This document shows, one piece after another, positions 1 to 9,033 of a DNA stretch of 64,000 nt. Below the pieces are notes generated by a model. That model was given only the letters and a program-made list of their open reading frames with translations, made no database searches and was not told the origin of the DNA. The position numbers and the translations under genes are program-made. The stretch spans positions 170,128 through 234,127 of the forward strand of contig NZ_QEYO01000006.1 in NCBI RefSeq assembly GCF_023718305.1, given 5' to 3'. Every line of letters begins with the position of its first letter. Position 1 is the stretch's first letter. This DNA comes from Gramella sp. AN32 (GTDB lineage Bacteria > Bacteroidota > Bacteroidia > Flavobacteriales > Flavobacteriaceae).

Positions 1-2
1 AT

Positions 3-365
3 ATGAAAAATTATGTATTTATCCTGATTCTGGCTATTTGTGTTTCCTGTACTGAATCTCAGATGAGTCCTGCCATGACCGCTCAAAAAGTCGTGGAGAG
101 CTTTTATGCTAAAGATAACTCCCAGTTAAAAAAATATACTACTGCAGAGAGTTATGAGTCCTTCCTTTCTGTACAGGACATGTTTGAAGCTCAAAATTCA
201 TCCTCATCAAATTTTAAGGTTCTTGAGGAATCTATAGATGAGAAAACGGCCTGGGTTAAATTTAGTACCAGGTTTGAAGATAATCCTGAAACCTTCAAAC
301 TCATCCAGGAAGATGGAATGTGGAAAGTTACTGAAAGCGGGATAAAGGAAACTAGTCCTTTTTAG
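3..365 (+). CDS. small DUF4878-like lipoprotein
   Basis: A 120-residue protein that starts with a hydrophobic signal peptide and a lipobox-like end (LAICVSC, Cys16), so it is probably exported and lipid-anchored. The mature part has the layout of NTF2-like DUF4878 lipoproteins: a short helix carrying VVESFYAKD, then a strand-rich half with AWVKFSTRFEDNPETF and a final GMWKVTESG strand. This family usually has no known enzymatic role. The start is two bases from the window edge, so its promoter is not visible. It converges with the broken SRAP gene, with only 9 bases between the two stops. The family call rests on overall pattern and is moderate; the lipoprotein call is firmer. Confidence 0.6.
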   Translation: MKNYVFILILAICVSCTESQMSPAMTAQKVVESFYAKDNSQLKKYTTAESYESFLSVQDMFEAQNSSSSNFKVLEESIDEKTAWVKFSTRFEDNPETFKLIQEDGMWKVTESGIKETSPF

Positions 366-374
366 TTTTTTATC

Positions 375-992
375 CTAAACCGGTTTTGCTTCCAAATCTA
401 CATCATACGGAAAAGCAAAATTTGAAACTTCATTTCCTGTGAGCCATGACTTATGATCTGCAGATTTGAGTACCACGGGCATTCGCTTTTTGTTATTATG
501 GATTTCGCTCATTAGCTCATTGGCTTCGGTGGTTACGATAGAGTAGGAGTTTACTAATTCATTATTCTCAGGATTCTTCCAGGTGGAATAAATTCCTGCA
601 AAGGCAAATATTTCCTGGTCTTTCGGCATAAGCAGATATTTTTGTTTTTCCTTGCCTTTTGGGTCCAGTCATTGCCATTCGTAGTAACCATCTGCTATAA
701 TAAGGCAGCGATTTTTGACGGAATTCCTATAAGCCGGCTTTTCCGAAACAGTTTCAATCTTGGCATTTAGGGTCATTTTTTTGATCTTATCATCCTTTGC
801 CCAAAACGGAATCAATCCCCAGTTGAACATTTGAATTTCTCCATGATTCTCATCGGTAATTACCGGTGTTTTCATAAAAGTGAAGGCATTGATCTCATCC
901 ATGGGAGAAAACAGCTCAGGCTCTACAAAACGAGCTTCAAACGAACGTTCAATAGCAGCAAGTCTGGAATTCAATTTGGTACGATAACACAT
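375..992 (-). pseudogene. SRAP/YedK-family protein broken by an in-frame TGA
   Basis: SRAP (HMCES/YedK) proteins cap abasic sites in single-stranded DNA through a thiazolidine crosslink to Cys2. The N-terminal half reads MCYRTKLNS (Cys2 present), then LNAKIETV with the conserved Asn, and ends in YYEWQ with the conserved Glu. The next codon is TGA (complement of 669-671). The same frame then continues with LDPKGKEKQKYLL, MPKDQEIFAFAGIYSTW and IHNNKKRMPVVL, which carries the conserved His. The stop sits where relatives have Trp (TGG), so one G-to-A change explains it. Read through, the protein would be about 205 residues, near the usual size. The truncated 107-residue product lacks the His and the last strands and is probably inactive. 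A sequencing error is the main alternative. Confidence 0.85.
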
Positions 993-1221
993 ATTATTTT
1001 ATTTTGAATTTACGGAAATTTTGGAAATCAATGGAATTTTCTGTTTCAGTACTATCATTAATTTTATTAAAGAGATAGCATTTAAACTATATTTCACAGA
1101 CTTAAACTTTGATTGAGTATTTGCTGAATTACTGGAATTCCAAAGGTGGATTTAAGCTTAAAATCTAAAGGTTTTATTAATGGTGGATTATTTCTAAACC
1201 AAAAAATTCCTATATTTCGCT

Positions 1222-1242
1222 AGATTTTCAGATTAAAAATCT
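1222..1242. promoter_or_regulatory. inverted repeat upstream of the island
   Basis: The 322-base gap 993-1314 holds no gene I can support. It contains a perfect 7-bp inverted repeat, AGATTTT (1222-1228) and AAAATCT (1236-1242), about 70 bases before the first island gene. I see no exact TAnnTTTG box next to it. It could be an operator for the 30 kb gene block or the 5' hairpin of its leader; AT-rich DNA produces such repeats by chance fairly often. Confidence 0.3.
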
Positions 1243-1314
1243 TCCCTACAAGATTGTTGGTGCTTAGAAAATATTAAGGTATTTTTAACAAGCCTGAAAC
1301 CTTGAACTTATTTT

Positions 1315-4185
1315 ATGATTGAAAATAATTTTGTTCCCGGAGCTCGTATCGGGAATAGAGGGGAAGATTTTTTGATAACTGATGTAATCGAGAACTATGA
1401 TGGTTCTAAAATAATTAGTGCTGAGGGGCTTAGTGAACTCGTAAAGGGAATGAGTTTTAAATTCGATTCCCGCATCGATACAGATATTGAAGTTCTGGAC
1501 CCGGTTAAAACTCGAATTGTCCCGGATGAAGATTACGCTTATCGACGCACAAAACTCTTCCTGGAAACTCAACTTCGGAATAATACCACCTATAGTAAGA
1601 AAATTACCATTGCCCATAAAGCTGCATTTGATATTTCTCATTACCAGTTTGATCCTACTAATAAAGCTTTTCGTTTACCACGACCAAGAATGTTGATGGC
1701 GGATGGGGTTGGATTAGGTAAAACTATTGAAGTGGGGATTTTCCTGGCTGAAATGATTAAAAGAGGCAAAGGAAAACGTATAATGGTCCTGGCTCTTAAA
1801 TCAATTTTGGGTCAGTTTCAGCAGGAAATCTGGAACCGCTTTGCAATTCCTTTAGTGAGCCTGGATTCTCAGGGGATTGCACAAATAAAATCGGAATTGC
1901 CTGCTAATAAAAACCCTTTTGAATATTACGACAAAACCATCATCTCTATAGATACTTTAAAAAACAATGCAAAATTCAGGCATTATATTGAGAAGTCGAG
2001 ATGGGATATAATTGTAATTGATGAAGCTCATACGGTTGCTAATTCCAGCAGTCAGAGAGGGAGTTTGGCACAGTTTCTCGCTACACGGTGTGAATCACTG
2101 ATCCTTACTTCAGCCACACCTCACAACGGAAAAAAGGAAAATTTCGCGAACCTCATCAATATGATCGAGCCTACCGCTATTCCCAGAAATGGAGAATACG
2201 GGAAGGAAGATATCGAGCCCTATTATATGCGTAGGTTTAAACATCATATCCTTGATGAGAAGGTTCGTTCTAATTTTCAGGACAGGGAAATCATTCCGAT
2301 CCATGCAGTACTTTCTCAACCGGAGGAGGATCTTCTCCAGATTCAACAGAAGATTAAGTTTGAAGCTCTTTCTACTCTTAATGAAAATACAGAGGAGGAT
2401 ATGTTTGGAGAGGGAACACGAAGAGAAAAGAGGGATCTTTTATTCTCCATTGGGTTATTCAAAGCTTATATGTCTTCTCCAAATGCCGCTCTTGCAACTG
2501 TTAGAAACAGAATAGAGAAAATCAAGGATGCAGGAGCAGAAACCAATACCGCAGAAGATAATCTCAACCTATTGGGTGATTTAAGGGATAAGATTGAAAA
2601 GCTTATTGAAACCGGGGCTGATTCAAAATACCAGGCCTTCAAGGAAAGGCTTATTCAGCTGGGGTGGAATGGCAGAAAGAATGACGATAGAATAGTTGTT
2701 TTTGCAGAACGTATCCATACTATAAAATACATCAAGGAAAATATTCAGCGGGATTTTAAGGTTAATGATGAAGCTATCAGAGAGTTTCACGGAGGTCTTA
2801 GCGATGCCGAACAACAGGAATATATTGAAGACTTCGGAAAAAAAGATTCAGATATTAAAATTTTTATTACTTCTGATGCCGGTTCCCAGGGGGTAAACCT
2901 TCATTACTATTGTAATATTATGTTCAATTATGACATTCCCTGGTCTTTAATTACTCTGGAGCAGCGGAATGGTAGAATAGATAGATACGGGCAGACCAAA
3001 ACGCCGTATATCTATTATCTCCTGGGAACTTCAGAAACAGAAGGCTTAAAAACCGATTTACATATCATTGAAAACCTCACCAAAAAAGAGGAGGAGGTTC
3101 ATAAAACTCTCGGAGATGTCGGTTCGGTCATGAATCTATATGATTCCAATGCGGAAGAGAAGCGAACAGAGAAAGCTATAGCAGAACAAAATGAAAAATT
3201 CCTCGAAGATGAGTTTGATCTTGATGTACTTTTTGGCGGGGAGTCTGATGTTACTGATTCCAAAATAGAAGAAGATCCTATTGAGGAAGAATATTCCCTG
3301 TATAAAAATGATTCAGATTATTACAGAGACCTGATAGATCAGTTGAAATCTGAACAATTAATGCAGTCTAATGATGCCACTTTTGTTGATGATACTTATC
3401 TGGAAATAAAAAATACGAAGGAACTACATCGTGTTTTATTTGATCTTCCCAAAACCGCGAAACCAGGCCTGAATGATATTTATCGGCTTTCCCTGGATAA
3501 AGACAAGGTTCAGAAATCTATCGAAGAGGCCCGAAAGAAAAAAGGGGAATGGTCAAAATTCCAAATGTTGTATGATCTGCATCCGGTAATGAAATATTTG
3601 ATGACCAAACTGGAGGCCAGTGTAGATAAAGACGTAGCTCTTGCTGCACGAATTTCCAGGCTTCCTGAAAAGTCGGCGTGGTTTATAGTACACGGCCAGG
3701 TTGCTAATAATATTGGGCAATCGGTGATTTCAGACTTCTTTGTGATACCTGTCAACTTTGAAGGTGGGCTCCTTAAAAAGCCTATGCCGCTGAAGGATTT
3801 CATCGCGGAATATCAAATAGACAAGGAGCTCGCAACACAACATATTTCAGAAGAGATTTTACATCAGCTGGAAGGGTTGCTTCCTGACGTGATTGACTTT
3901 GCCAATGAGATGCATATGCACCAACTTCAACAGGTAAGGCAACTGGAAATGGAAAGGCATATCGCGGTTTATGAAGAAAATCTTAAGCATTGGACCAAAA
4001 CTGCCAAAGATCAATTACAGGCAGATCTTGATGAAAAAGGAGAAAGTAATTACTGGAAAGGAAAGCTCAGAGAACGCGAAAGAGAAATAGATACGATTAT
4101 CAGCGATACCAGTCAGTTTTATAAAGACCTTAAATCACTGGACCAGGACCCATATCTGAAGGTGATTTCAGTTTTTTACAATTAA
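1315..4185 (+). CDS. drmD: DrmD-like SNF2-family helicase
   Basis: A 956-residue superfamily 2 translocase. The Walker A motif GVGLGKT is at about 131-137 after MLMAD, the DEAH box at 236-239, SAT at 266-268, and the C-lobe motif QRNGRIDRYGQ at about 550-560. This GRIDRxGQ form is typical of SNF2/RapA-like proteins and of DrmD, the helicase of class 1 DISARM. The last 350 residues are acidic and helical and probably hold the accessory domain. The next gene, 15 bases downstream, is a giant adenine-type methyltransferase, the same order as drmD-drmMI in class 1 DISARM. The expected role is ATP-driven movement on duplex DNA to help tell self from foreign DNA. The SNF2 call is firm; the DrmD assignment rests on motif style plus neighbour. 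Confidence 0.75.
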   Translation: MIENNFVPGARIGNRGEDFLITDVIENYDGSKIISAEGLSELVKGMSFKFDSRIDTDIEVLDPVKTRIVPDEDYAYRRTKLFLETQLRNNTTYSKKITIAHKAAFDISHYQFDPTNKAFRLPRPRMLMADGVGLGKTIEVGIFLAEMIKRGKGKRIMVLALKSILGQFQQEIWNRFAIPLVSLDSQGIAQIKSELPANKNPFEYYDKTIISIDTLKNNAKFRHYIEKSRWDIIVIDEAHTVANSSSQRGSLAQFLATRCESLILTSATPHNGKKENFANLINMIEPTAIPRNGEYGKEDIEPYYMRRFKHHILDEKVRSNFQDREIIPIHAVLSQPEEDLLQIQQKIKFEALSTLNENTEEDMFGEGTRREKRDLLFSIGLFKAYMSSPNAALATVRNRIEKIKDAGAETNTAEDNLNLLGDLRDKIEKLIETGADSKYQAFKERLIQLGWNGRKNDDRIVVFAERIHTIKYIKENIQRDFKVNDEAIREFHGGLSDAEQQEYIEDFGKKDSDIKIFITSDAGSQGVNLHYYCNIMFNYDIPWSLITLEQRNGRIDRYGQTKTPYIYYLLGTSETEGLKTDLHIIENLTKKEEEVHKTLGDVGSVMNLYDSNAEEKRTEKAIAEQNEKFLEDEFDLDVLFGGESDVTDSKIEEDPIEEEYSLYKNDSDYYRDLIDQLKSEQLMQSNDATFVDDTYLEIKNTKELHRVLFDLPKTAKPGLNDIYRLSLDKDKVQKSIEEARKKKGEWSKFQMLYDLHPVMKYLMTKLEASVDKDVALAARISRLPEKSAWFIVHGQVANNIGQSVISDFFVIPVNFEGGLLKKPMPLKDFIAEYQIDKELATQHISEEILHQLEGLLPDVIDFANEMHMHQLQQVRQLEMERHIAVYEENLKHWTKTAKDQLQADLDEKGESNYWKGKLREREREIDTIISDTSQFYKDLKSLDQDPYLKVISVFYN

Positions 4186-4200
4186 AAGCAATAGCAGGGA

Positions 4201-7200
4201 ATGATTAAATTCATACAGAATACAGGCGATTTTTTTTCTTCCAATTATTTCGATGAGGATTTTCCGAAGAAGGTGCTTGAGAAAACCGGTTATGCGGCAG
4301 AAGATCAGAAATTTTTTCAGAAAAGAATCAGCGGATTAAAGGATAAATATTTTCGCTATAAACAACTTCTTATTGACGGGAAATTACGGACAAAAGACCG
4401 GATTACCGAAACTCATAATTTTCATACTTCAGTTTTAAATGCTTTGGGGTATCCCGGAGATCATCCGGAGTACGATAGTCTTTTTCACGTAAATGAAACT
4501 GTCGTGCTGCCTGTTCGAAATACACTTTACCGTGGGGAGCAGCCTCACCTGATGGTTATGGAAATGCAGCCTTTGTTTAAGGATGGAGATGAAGATCCTG
4601 ATGGACTTTTTGAACAGCAATACCACTCTGAGGAGGAGAGCAGCCAGAATCCTCCGCAGAAATATCACCGCTCTCAATGGAGTAATGTTTTTAAAGTTCC
4701 TGAAGGCCTGAAGATCTCTCCTATGGTGGTGAATGAAGCTGTTTCTAAACTGTTTCTAATGGAAATGCACCAGCGGCCAAAATTTATCTTGCTGATGGCC
4801 GGGAACCGCTATTTTCTTTTAGAACAGGAGAAATGGTTTAGAGGAAGTTACCTGGAGTTTGATCTGGAAGAACTTTTTAATGAAACTGTAGTAAAAAAGG
4901 ATTATTACGCATTGTTTTATGCCCTGCTTGCCAAAGAAACTCTTGCCCCCGGAAGTGAGATTGTTTTGATGGAACAATTAGAGGAAGATTCGCATAAGAG
5001 TGCCTATGAGGTTACTAAAGATCTTAAGGAAGGAGTTATTCACGCTGTAGAGGCTTTGGCCAATGAAGCGGTGTTCTCCTGGAAAGATCAAAATCTTGAC
5101 CTGGAAGAGATAGATGCCGATACCCTTAAAAATGAATGCCTGAATTATGTGTACAGGCTGTTGTTTTTGTTTTATGCCGAGTCCCGCAGTGATCTTGATA
5201 TACTTCCGGCCGATGATGCCGTTTATCAACACGGATATTCCCTAGAAATGCTCAGGGACCTGGAACAGGTACCCCTCAATACCGCCAGTAGTCAGAATGG
5301 CTATTTCTTCCACGAATCGCTTAGCCGTCTTTTTTATCTCTTAAGTACGGGATATCGCGAGAAAGATGGACAAAACCGGAGTTTTAAAGTAAGGCATTTA
5401 GATTCGCCATTATTTGATGAGAGTAAATTAAGCATTCTTCCCAGGGTACAGATTAGAAATGTGATCTGGCAGGATATTATTTTGCAACTATCGCTTTCCC
5501 GAAAGAAAAAAGGTAAAACCAGGGGACGTATTTCTTATGCTAACCTTGGGATTAACCAGTTGGGGAGTGTTTATGAGAGCTTGCTAGCTTTTAGAGGGTT
5601 CTTTGCAGATTCCGATTATATAGAGGTGCATCGGAAGCGTAAAGGAAATGAGACTTCAGCGAGAGTCGCGCAGAAAGATGGATCTTACCTGGTGCCCCGT
5701 TCCCGACGGGACGATTTTCACGAAGATGAGGTTTATATAGAGAAAACGGGAGAGATGAAGGTTATTAAAAAGGGAACCTTTATCTATCGATTAAGCGGTA
5801 GGGACCGGCAGAAATCTGCTTCCTATTATACCCCGGAGGTGCTAACCCAAACTACAGTAAAGTACACCCTAAAGCCCATTTTGGAACGGGTGAAGAATGG
5901 TGAAATGAAGGCGGGGGAGTTACTGGAGTTAAAAATTCTGGAACCGGCAATGGGCGCTGCGGCTTTTCACAATGAGGTAATCAACCAACTGGCGGAAGCA
6001 TACCTTTTGTACCGGCAAGAGGAGAAGAAAGAAAAAGTAGCCCCAGACAAGTACAGGGAAGAACTACAAAAAATCAAGGCTTATATAGCTCTAAACAATG
6101 TTTATGGAGTGGATCTAAATCCTACCGCGGTGGAGTTGGGTAAACTTTCGCTTTGGCTTAATGTGATTCATAAAGATATGCAAACCCCTTTCTTTGGCTA
6201 TCGCCTGGGCGTGGGGAATGCTGTGGTTGGTGCCTGGTTAAAAGTTTTTAGAAGCAAGGACTTTTTATTTGACACAAACGATAAGCGAGCAAAAAAAAGA
6301 TGGTGGGAAAAAGCTCCGAAACATTTGCAATTTGGTGTTACAAAAATTAAGCGAAGGGATGATGAAATTTACCATTTTCTATTGCCCGATGCCAATATGG
6401 TACCCTCGGCAGGGATAAAATTGTTGAAAGGAGAATATCCCGATGAAGCCAAACACGTGAGTGATTGGAAAAAAGATTTTTGTGCTCCAATACGTGGGAA
6501 TGAATTTGAGCGGCTACAAAAGATCTCCGAAGCCATTGATTATTTACTGGAGGAACATTACCTGATTCAGAGCTCTATTAATCGGGAAACTCAGATAAAA
6601 GAGGAGTTTTTTGGAGCTTATGAAACCGATGAGCAAATCAAGCTGAAGGCCAAGAGTTACGATGAAAAAGAACAGCTGGCCAAAAAGAGAAACCAAACCA
6701 ACGCGCCTTATTACAAGTTGAAACTGATTATGGACTATTGGTGTAGCCTTTGGTTTTGGGATGTAAGGAATGCTACTCATTTACCCAGCCGTACCGAGTG
6801 GTATGATGATATAGACAATATATTGAATGTAGACCTGGAAGCTTTGGAGGAAGCTCAGCGTAAAAAAGAAGAAAAAGAGGTTTTTGAAGAGTTACCAATT
6901 CAGGGAAGACTTTTTGGAGAAGAAGCTCACGAGCCCAGTCTTAAAAATTATAAAAAGGATAAAACTTTTGTGCAGGCTTCAATGCTGGCCCTGTTAAAAA
7001 AACGTCCCACATCTCTATTTACCAACCGGCGCAGTGAGATAGTTAATGAGCTGGCTGAAAAACACCGGTATTTTCATTATCAGCTCGAATTTATTGAGGT
7101 GTTCAAGGAACGGGGTGGGTTTGATGTAGCTGTAGGAAACCCGCCCTGGTTGAAAGTTACCTTTGAAGAAAAAGGTTTAATGAGTGAAGTTTTTCCGGAA

Positions 7201-9033
7201 CTGGAAATTCGTAAAACTTCAGCGCCTAAAGTTAGAAAGCTTCAGGAGGAATTTTTACAAGTAGAGGATCAAAAAAGTGCATACTACGAGGAAAATATAG
7301 CTACTGAATCGGCGGGAGATTTTATGAATGCTTTTCAAAATTACCCGCTTCTAAAAGGACAGCAAACCAATTTGTACAAATGTGTTCTGGAAAATGGTTT
7401 TCATTGGATTTCAGAAAATGGATATTTAGGGCTCTTGCACCCTGAAGGTGTATATGATGATCCCAAAGGTCAGTATTTGAGAAGAGAGGTATATAAAAGA
7501 TTAAAATATCATTTTCAGTTTATCAATGTATTTAACCTTTTTGCTGAAGTCCATCATCGTCTTACTTATTCCATAAATATCTATCGAGGAAGAATTAAAC
7601 AGCCTGATTTCTATTCAATAAATAATTTATTAATTCCTCAAGCCATTGATCTTTACTTTAGATCTGAAGAGGAAGTAGATTTATCTCCAATGATATATGA
7701 TGAACAGACGAGAAAGTATAGGTGGAATCTGAATGGTAATAAAAAAAGAATCATTCGCATTACAGAAAAAGAACTTAGGTCAATAGGTGAAGTTTTTGAA
7801 AATACGAAGGACTACTCTTCTATTAAATTGGTAACTATTCATTCCAGTGCGGTTTTAAAAGTAATAGAAAAATTTAGTGATTGGAGCCAAAAACTAAAAT
7901 TTAAAAATCCTGCTTTCAGCGAGGGTTTCCATGAAACGAGTGATATAACTAAACATATAATAAGTCGAGAAACAAAGTTTCCGAATGTTATAAAAAATGA
8001 ACTAATTTTTTCCGGTCCTCATATCACGGTCAGTAACCCTCTATTTAAAACTCCACAAGTCAATTGTTCCGAAAATTCACATTATGATTATATTGATTTG
8101 GAAGAAGAGAATCTTCAATTTCTACCAAGAACCAATTATGTTCCTGATATAGCTTTTTTGGAAAAAATGGAGAACGATCGAAAATTTAAGAACTGGTTAG
8201 AATCTTATAAAATTGGTTTTCGTAAAATGTTAAGTCTGGAAAGTGAGCGTACTCTCCAACCAGCATTACTGCCAAGAAAATCGGGACACGTCAATGGAGT
8301 GCTTTCTCTTTCTCTAAATAAGTCAGAAGATTTATTGGAATTTTTAGGTCTTTCAAGTTCTATCATTTATGACTTCTTAATTAAAACAATTGGATCAACC
8401 AATTTGTACGGAAGCAGGTTGGAAAATCTACCTGTTGCTATTAATGAGGATGTATTCCAACATATTGCTATAAGAACACTTAAATTAAATTGTGTTAATG
8501 ACTTATATAGTGATTTCTGGAAGGAAAACTTAAGATTAACTTCTACAAAAGGTGGTTGGAGTAAAGAAGATGAAAGGCTGGAAAATATTACTTCTGATCG
8601 GAAAGATTTAGTTCAGCCTCTACGGAATCTTTATTCTAGAAGACAGGCATTAGTTGAAATTGATGTCTTAACTGCAATCGCTTTAAACTTAGACTTAGAG
8701 GATTTAATAGAAATTTATAATATTCAATTTCCTATTTCTAAAAAATTCGAAAAAGATACTTGGTATGATAAAAAAGGAAAGATTGTGTTCACTCCAAGTA
8801 GTAAGACCTTAAAAGGTGTCGGTCTGGATCGTAAAGAGTGGGAGAGCATCAAGGAAATGAAAGCCGGTGAGACCTACGAACATACCATAGAAAAAAGCGA
8901 ACTCTACCACGGCAAAAAAGTCACTTACTACGCTCCCTTTGATAAGTGTGACCGCGTAGCAGATTATAAACTGGCCTGGGCGCATTTTGAGAAAATTTTT
9001 GAAACAGACAACCAAACTAAGAATGAAGAATAA
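4201..9033 (+). CDS. drmMI: DrmMI-like giant DNA methyltransferase
   Basis: A 1610-residue protein with the marks of an N6-adenine DNA methyltransferase: SAM-binding motif I as EPAMGAA (581-587), motif II region GVDLNPTAVELGKLSLW (from 636) and catalytic NPPW (980-983). The long insertion between motifs I and IV is typical of type IIL and DrmMI-like enzymes. Residues 1-550 are a large N-terminal domain without a motif I can name. The part after about residue 1130 should include target recognition. That stretch (about 7590-8800) is clearly more AT-rich than both sides, as if exchanged. The C-terminus KLAWAHFEKIFE recurs in a short ORF at 12175. It follows the DrmD-like gene and overlaps mcrB by 11 bases. 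Methylation would mark host DNA; the target sequence is unknown. No PD-(D/E)xK motif was identified. Confidence 0.75.
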   Translation: MIKFIQNTGDFFSSNYFDEDFPKKVLEKTGYAAEDQKFFQKRISGLKDKYFRYKQLLIDGKLRTKDRITETHNFHTSVLNALGYPGDHPEYDSLFHVNETVVLPVRNTLYRGEQPHLMVMEMQPLFKDGDEDPDGLFEQQYHSEEESSQNPPQKYHRSQWSNVFKVPEGLKISPMVVNEAVSKLFLMEMHQRPKFILLMAGNRYFLLEQEKWFRGSYLEFDLEELFNETVVKKDYYALFYALLAKETLAPGSEIVLMEQLEEDSHKSAYEVTKDLKEGVIHAVEALANEAVFSWKDQNLDLEEIDADTLKNECLNYVYRLLFLFYAESRSDLDILPADDAVYQHGYSLEMLRDLEQVPLNTASSQNGYFFHESLSRLFYLLSTGYREKDGQNRSFKVRHLDSPLFDESKLSILPRVQIRNVIWQDIILQLSLSRKKKGKTRGRISYANLGINQLGSVYESLLAFRGFFADSDYIEVHRKRKGNETSARVAQKDGSYLVPRSRRDDFHEDEVYIEKTGEMKVIKKGTFIYRLSGRDRQKSASYYTPEVLTQTTVKYTLKPILERVKNGEMKAGELLELKILEPAMGAAAFHNEVINQLAEAYLLYRQEEKKEKVAPDKYREELQKIKAYIALNNVYGVDLNPTAVELGKLSLWLNVIHKDMQTPFFGYRLGVGNAVVGAWLKVFRSKDFLFDTNDKRAKKRWWEKAPKHLQFGVTKIKRRDDEIYHFLLPDANMVPSAGIKLLKGEYPDEAKHVSDWKKDFCAPIRGNEFERLQKISEAIDYLLEEHYLIQSSINRETQIKEEFFGAYETDEQIKLKAKSYDEKEQLAKKRNQTNAPYYKLKLIMDYWCSLWFWDVRNATHLPSRTEWYDDIDNILNVDLEALEEAQRKKEEKEVFEELPIQGRLFGEEAHEPSLKNYKKDKTFVQASMLALLKKRPTSLFTNRRSEIVNELAEKHRYFHYQLEFIEVFKERGGFDVAVGNPPWLKVTFEEKGLMSEVFPELEIRKTSAPKVRKLQEEFLQVEDQKSAYYEENIATESAGDFMNAFQNYPLLKGQQTNLYKCVLENGFHWISENGYLGLLHPEGVYDDPKGQYLRREVYKRLKYHFQFINVFNLFAEVHHRLTYSINIYRGRIKQPDFYSINNLLIPQAIDLYFRSEEEVDLSPMIYDEQTRKYRWNLNGNKKRIIRITEKELRSIGEVFENTKDYSSIKLVTIHSSAVLKVIEKFSDWSQKLKFKNPAFSEGFHETSDITKHIISRETKFPNVIKNELIFSGPHITVSNPLFKTPQVNCSENSHYDYIDLEEENLQFLPRTNYVPDIAFLEKMENDRKFKNWLESYKIGFRKMLSLESERTLQPALLPRKSGHVNGVLSLSLNKSEDLLEFLGLSSSIIYDFLIKTIGSTNLYGSRLENLPVAINEDVFQHIAIRTLKLNCVNDLYSDFWKENLRLTSTKGGWSKEDERLENITSDRKDLVQPLRNLYSRRQALVEIDVLTAIALNLDLEDLIEIYNIQFPISKKFEKDTWYDKKGKIVFTPSSKTLKGVGLDRKEWESIKEMKAGETYEHTIEKSELYHGKKVTYYAPFDKCDRVADYKLAWAHFEKIFETDNQTKNEE
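8968..9002. repeat. 35-bp direct repeat, copy 1
   Basis: The codons for the methyltransferase C-terminus (KLAWAHFEKIFE) match 12247-12281 at 33 of 35 positions, with mismatches at 8972 and 8980. The two copies lie 3279 bases apart and bracket mcrB and mcrC. Confidence 0.85.

Noticed and set aside
375..629. The second half of SRAP as its own small gene (MPKDQEIFAF...)
   Set aside because: It is in the same frame as the upstream half, begins inside a conserved SRAP block and lacks the catalytic Cys. One broken gene explains both.
669..671. The SRAP TGA as a recoded Trp or selenocysteine
   Set aside because: Many other genes in the window use TGA as a normal stop, and no SECIS-like hairpin is visible. 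A nonsense mutation is simpler.
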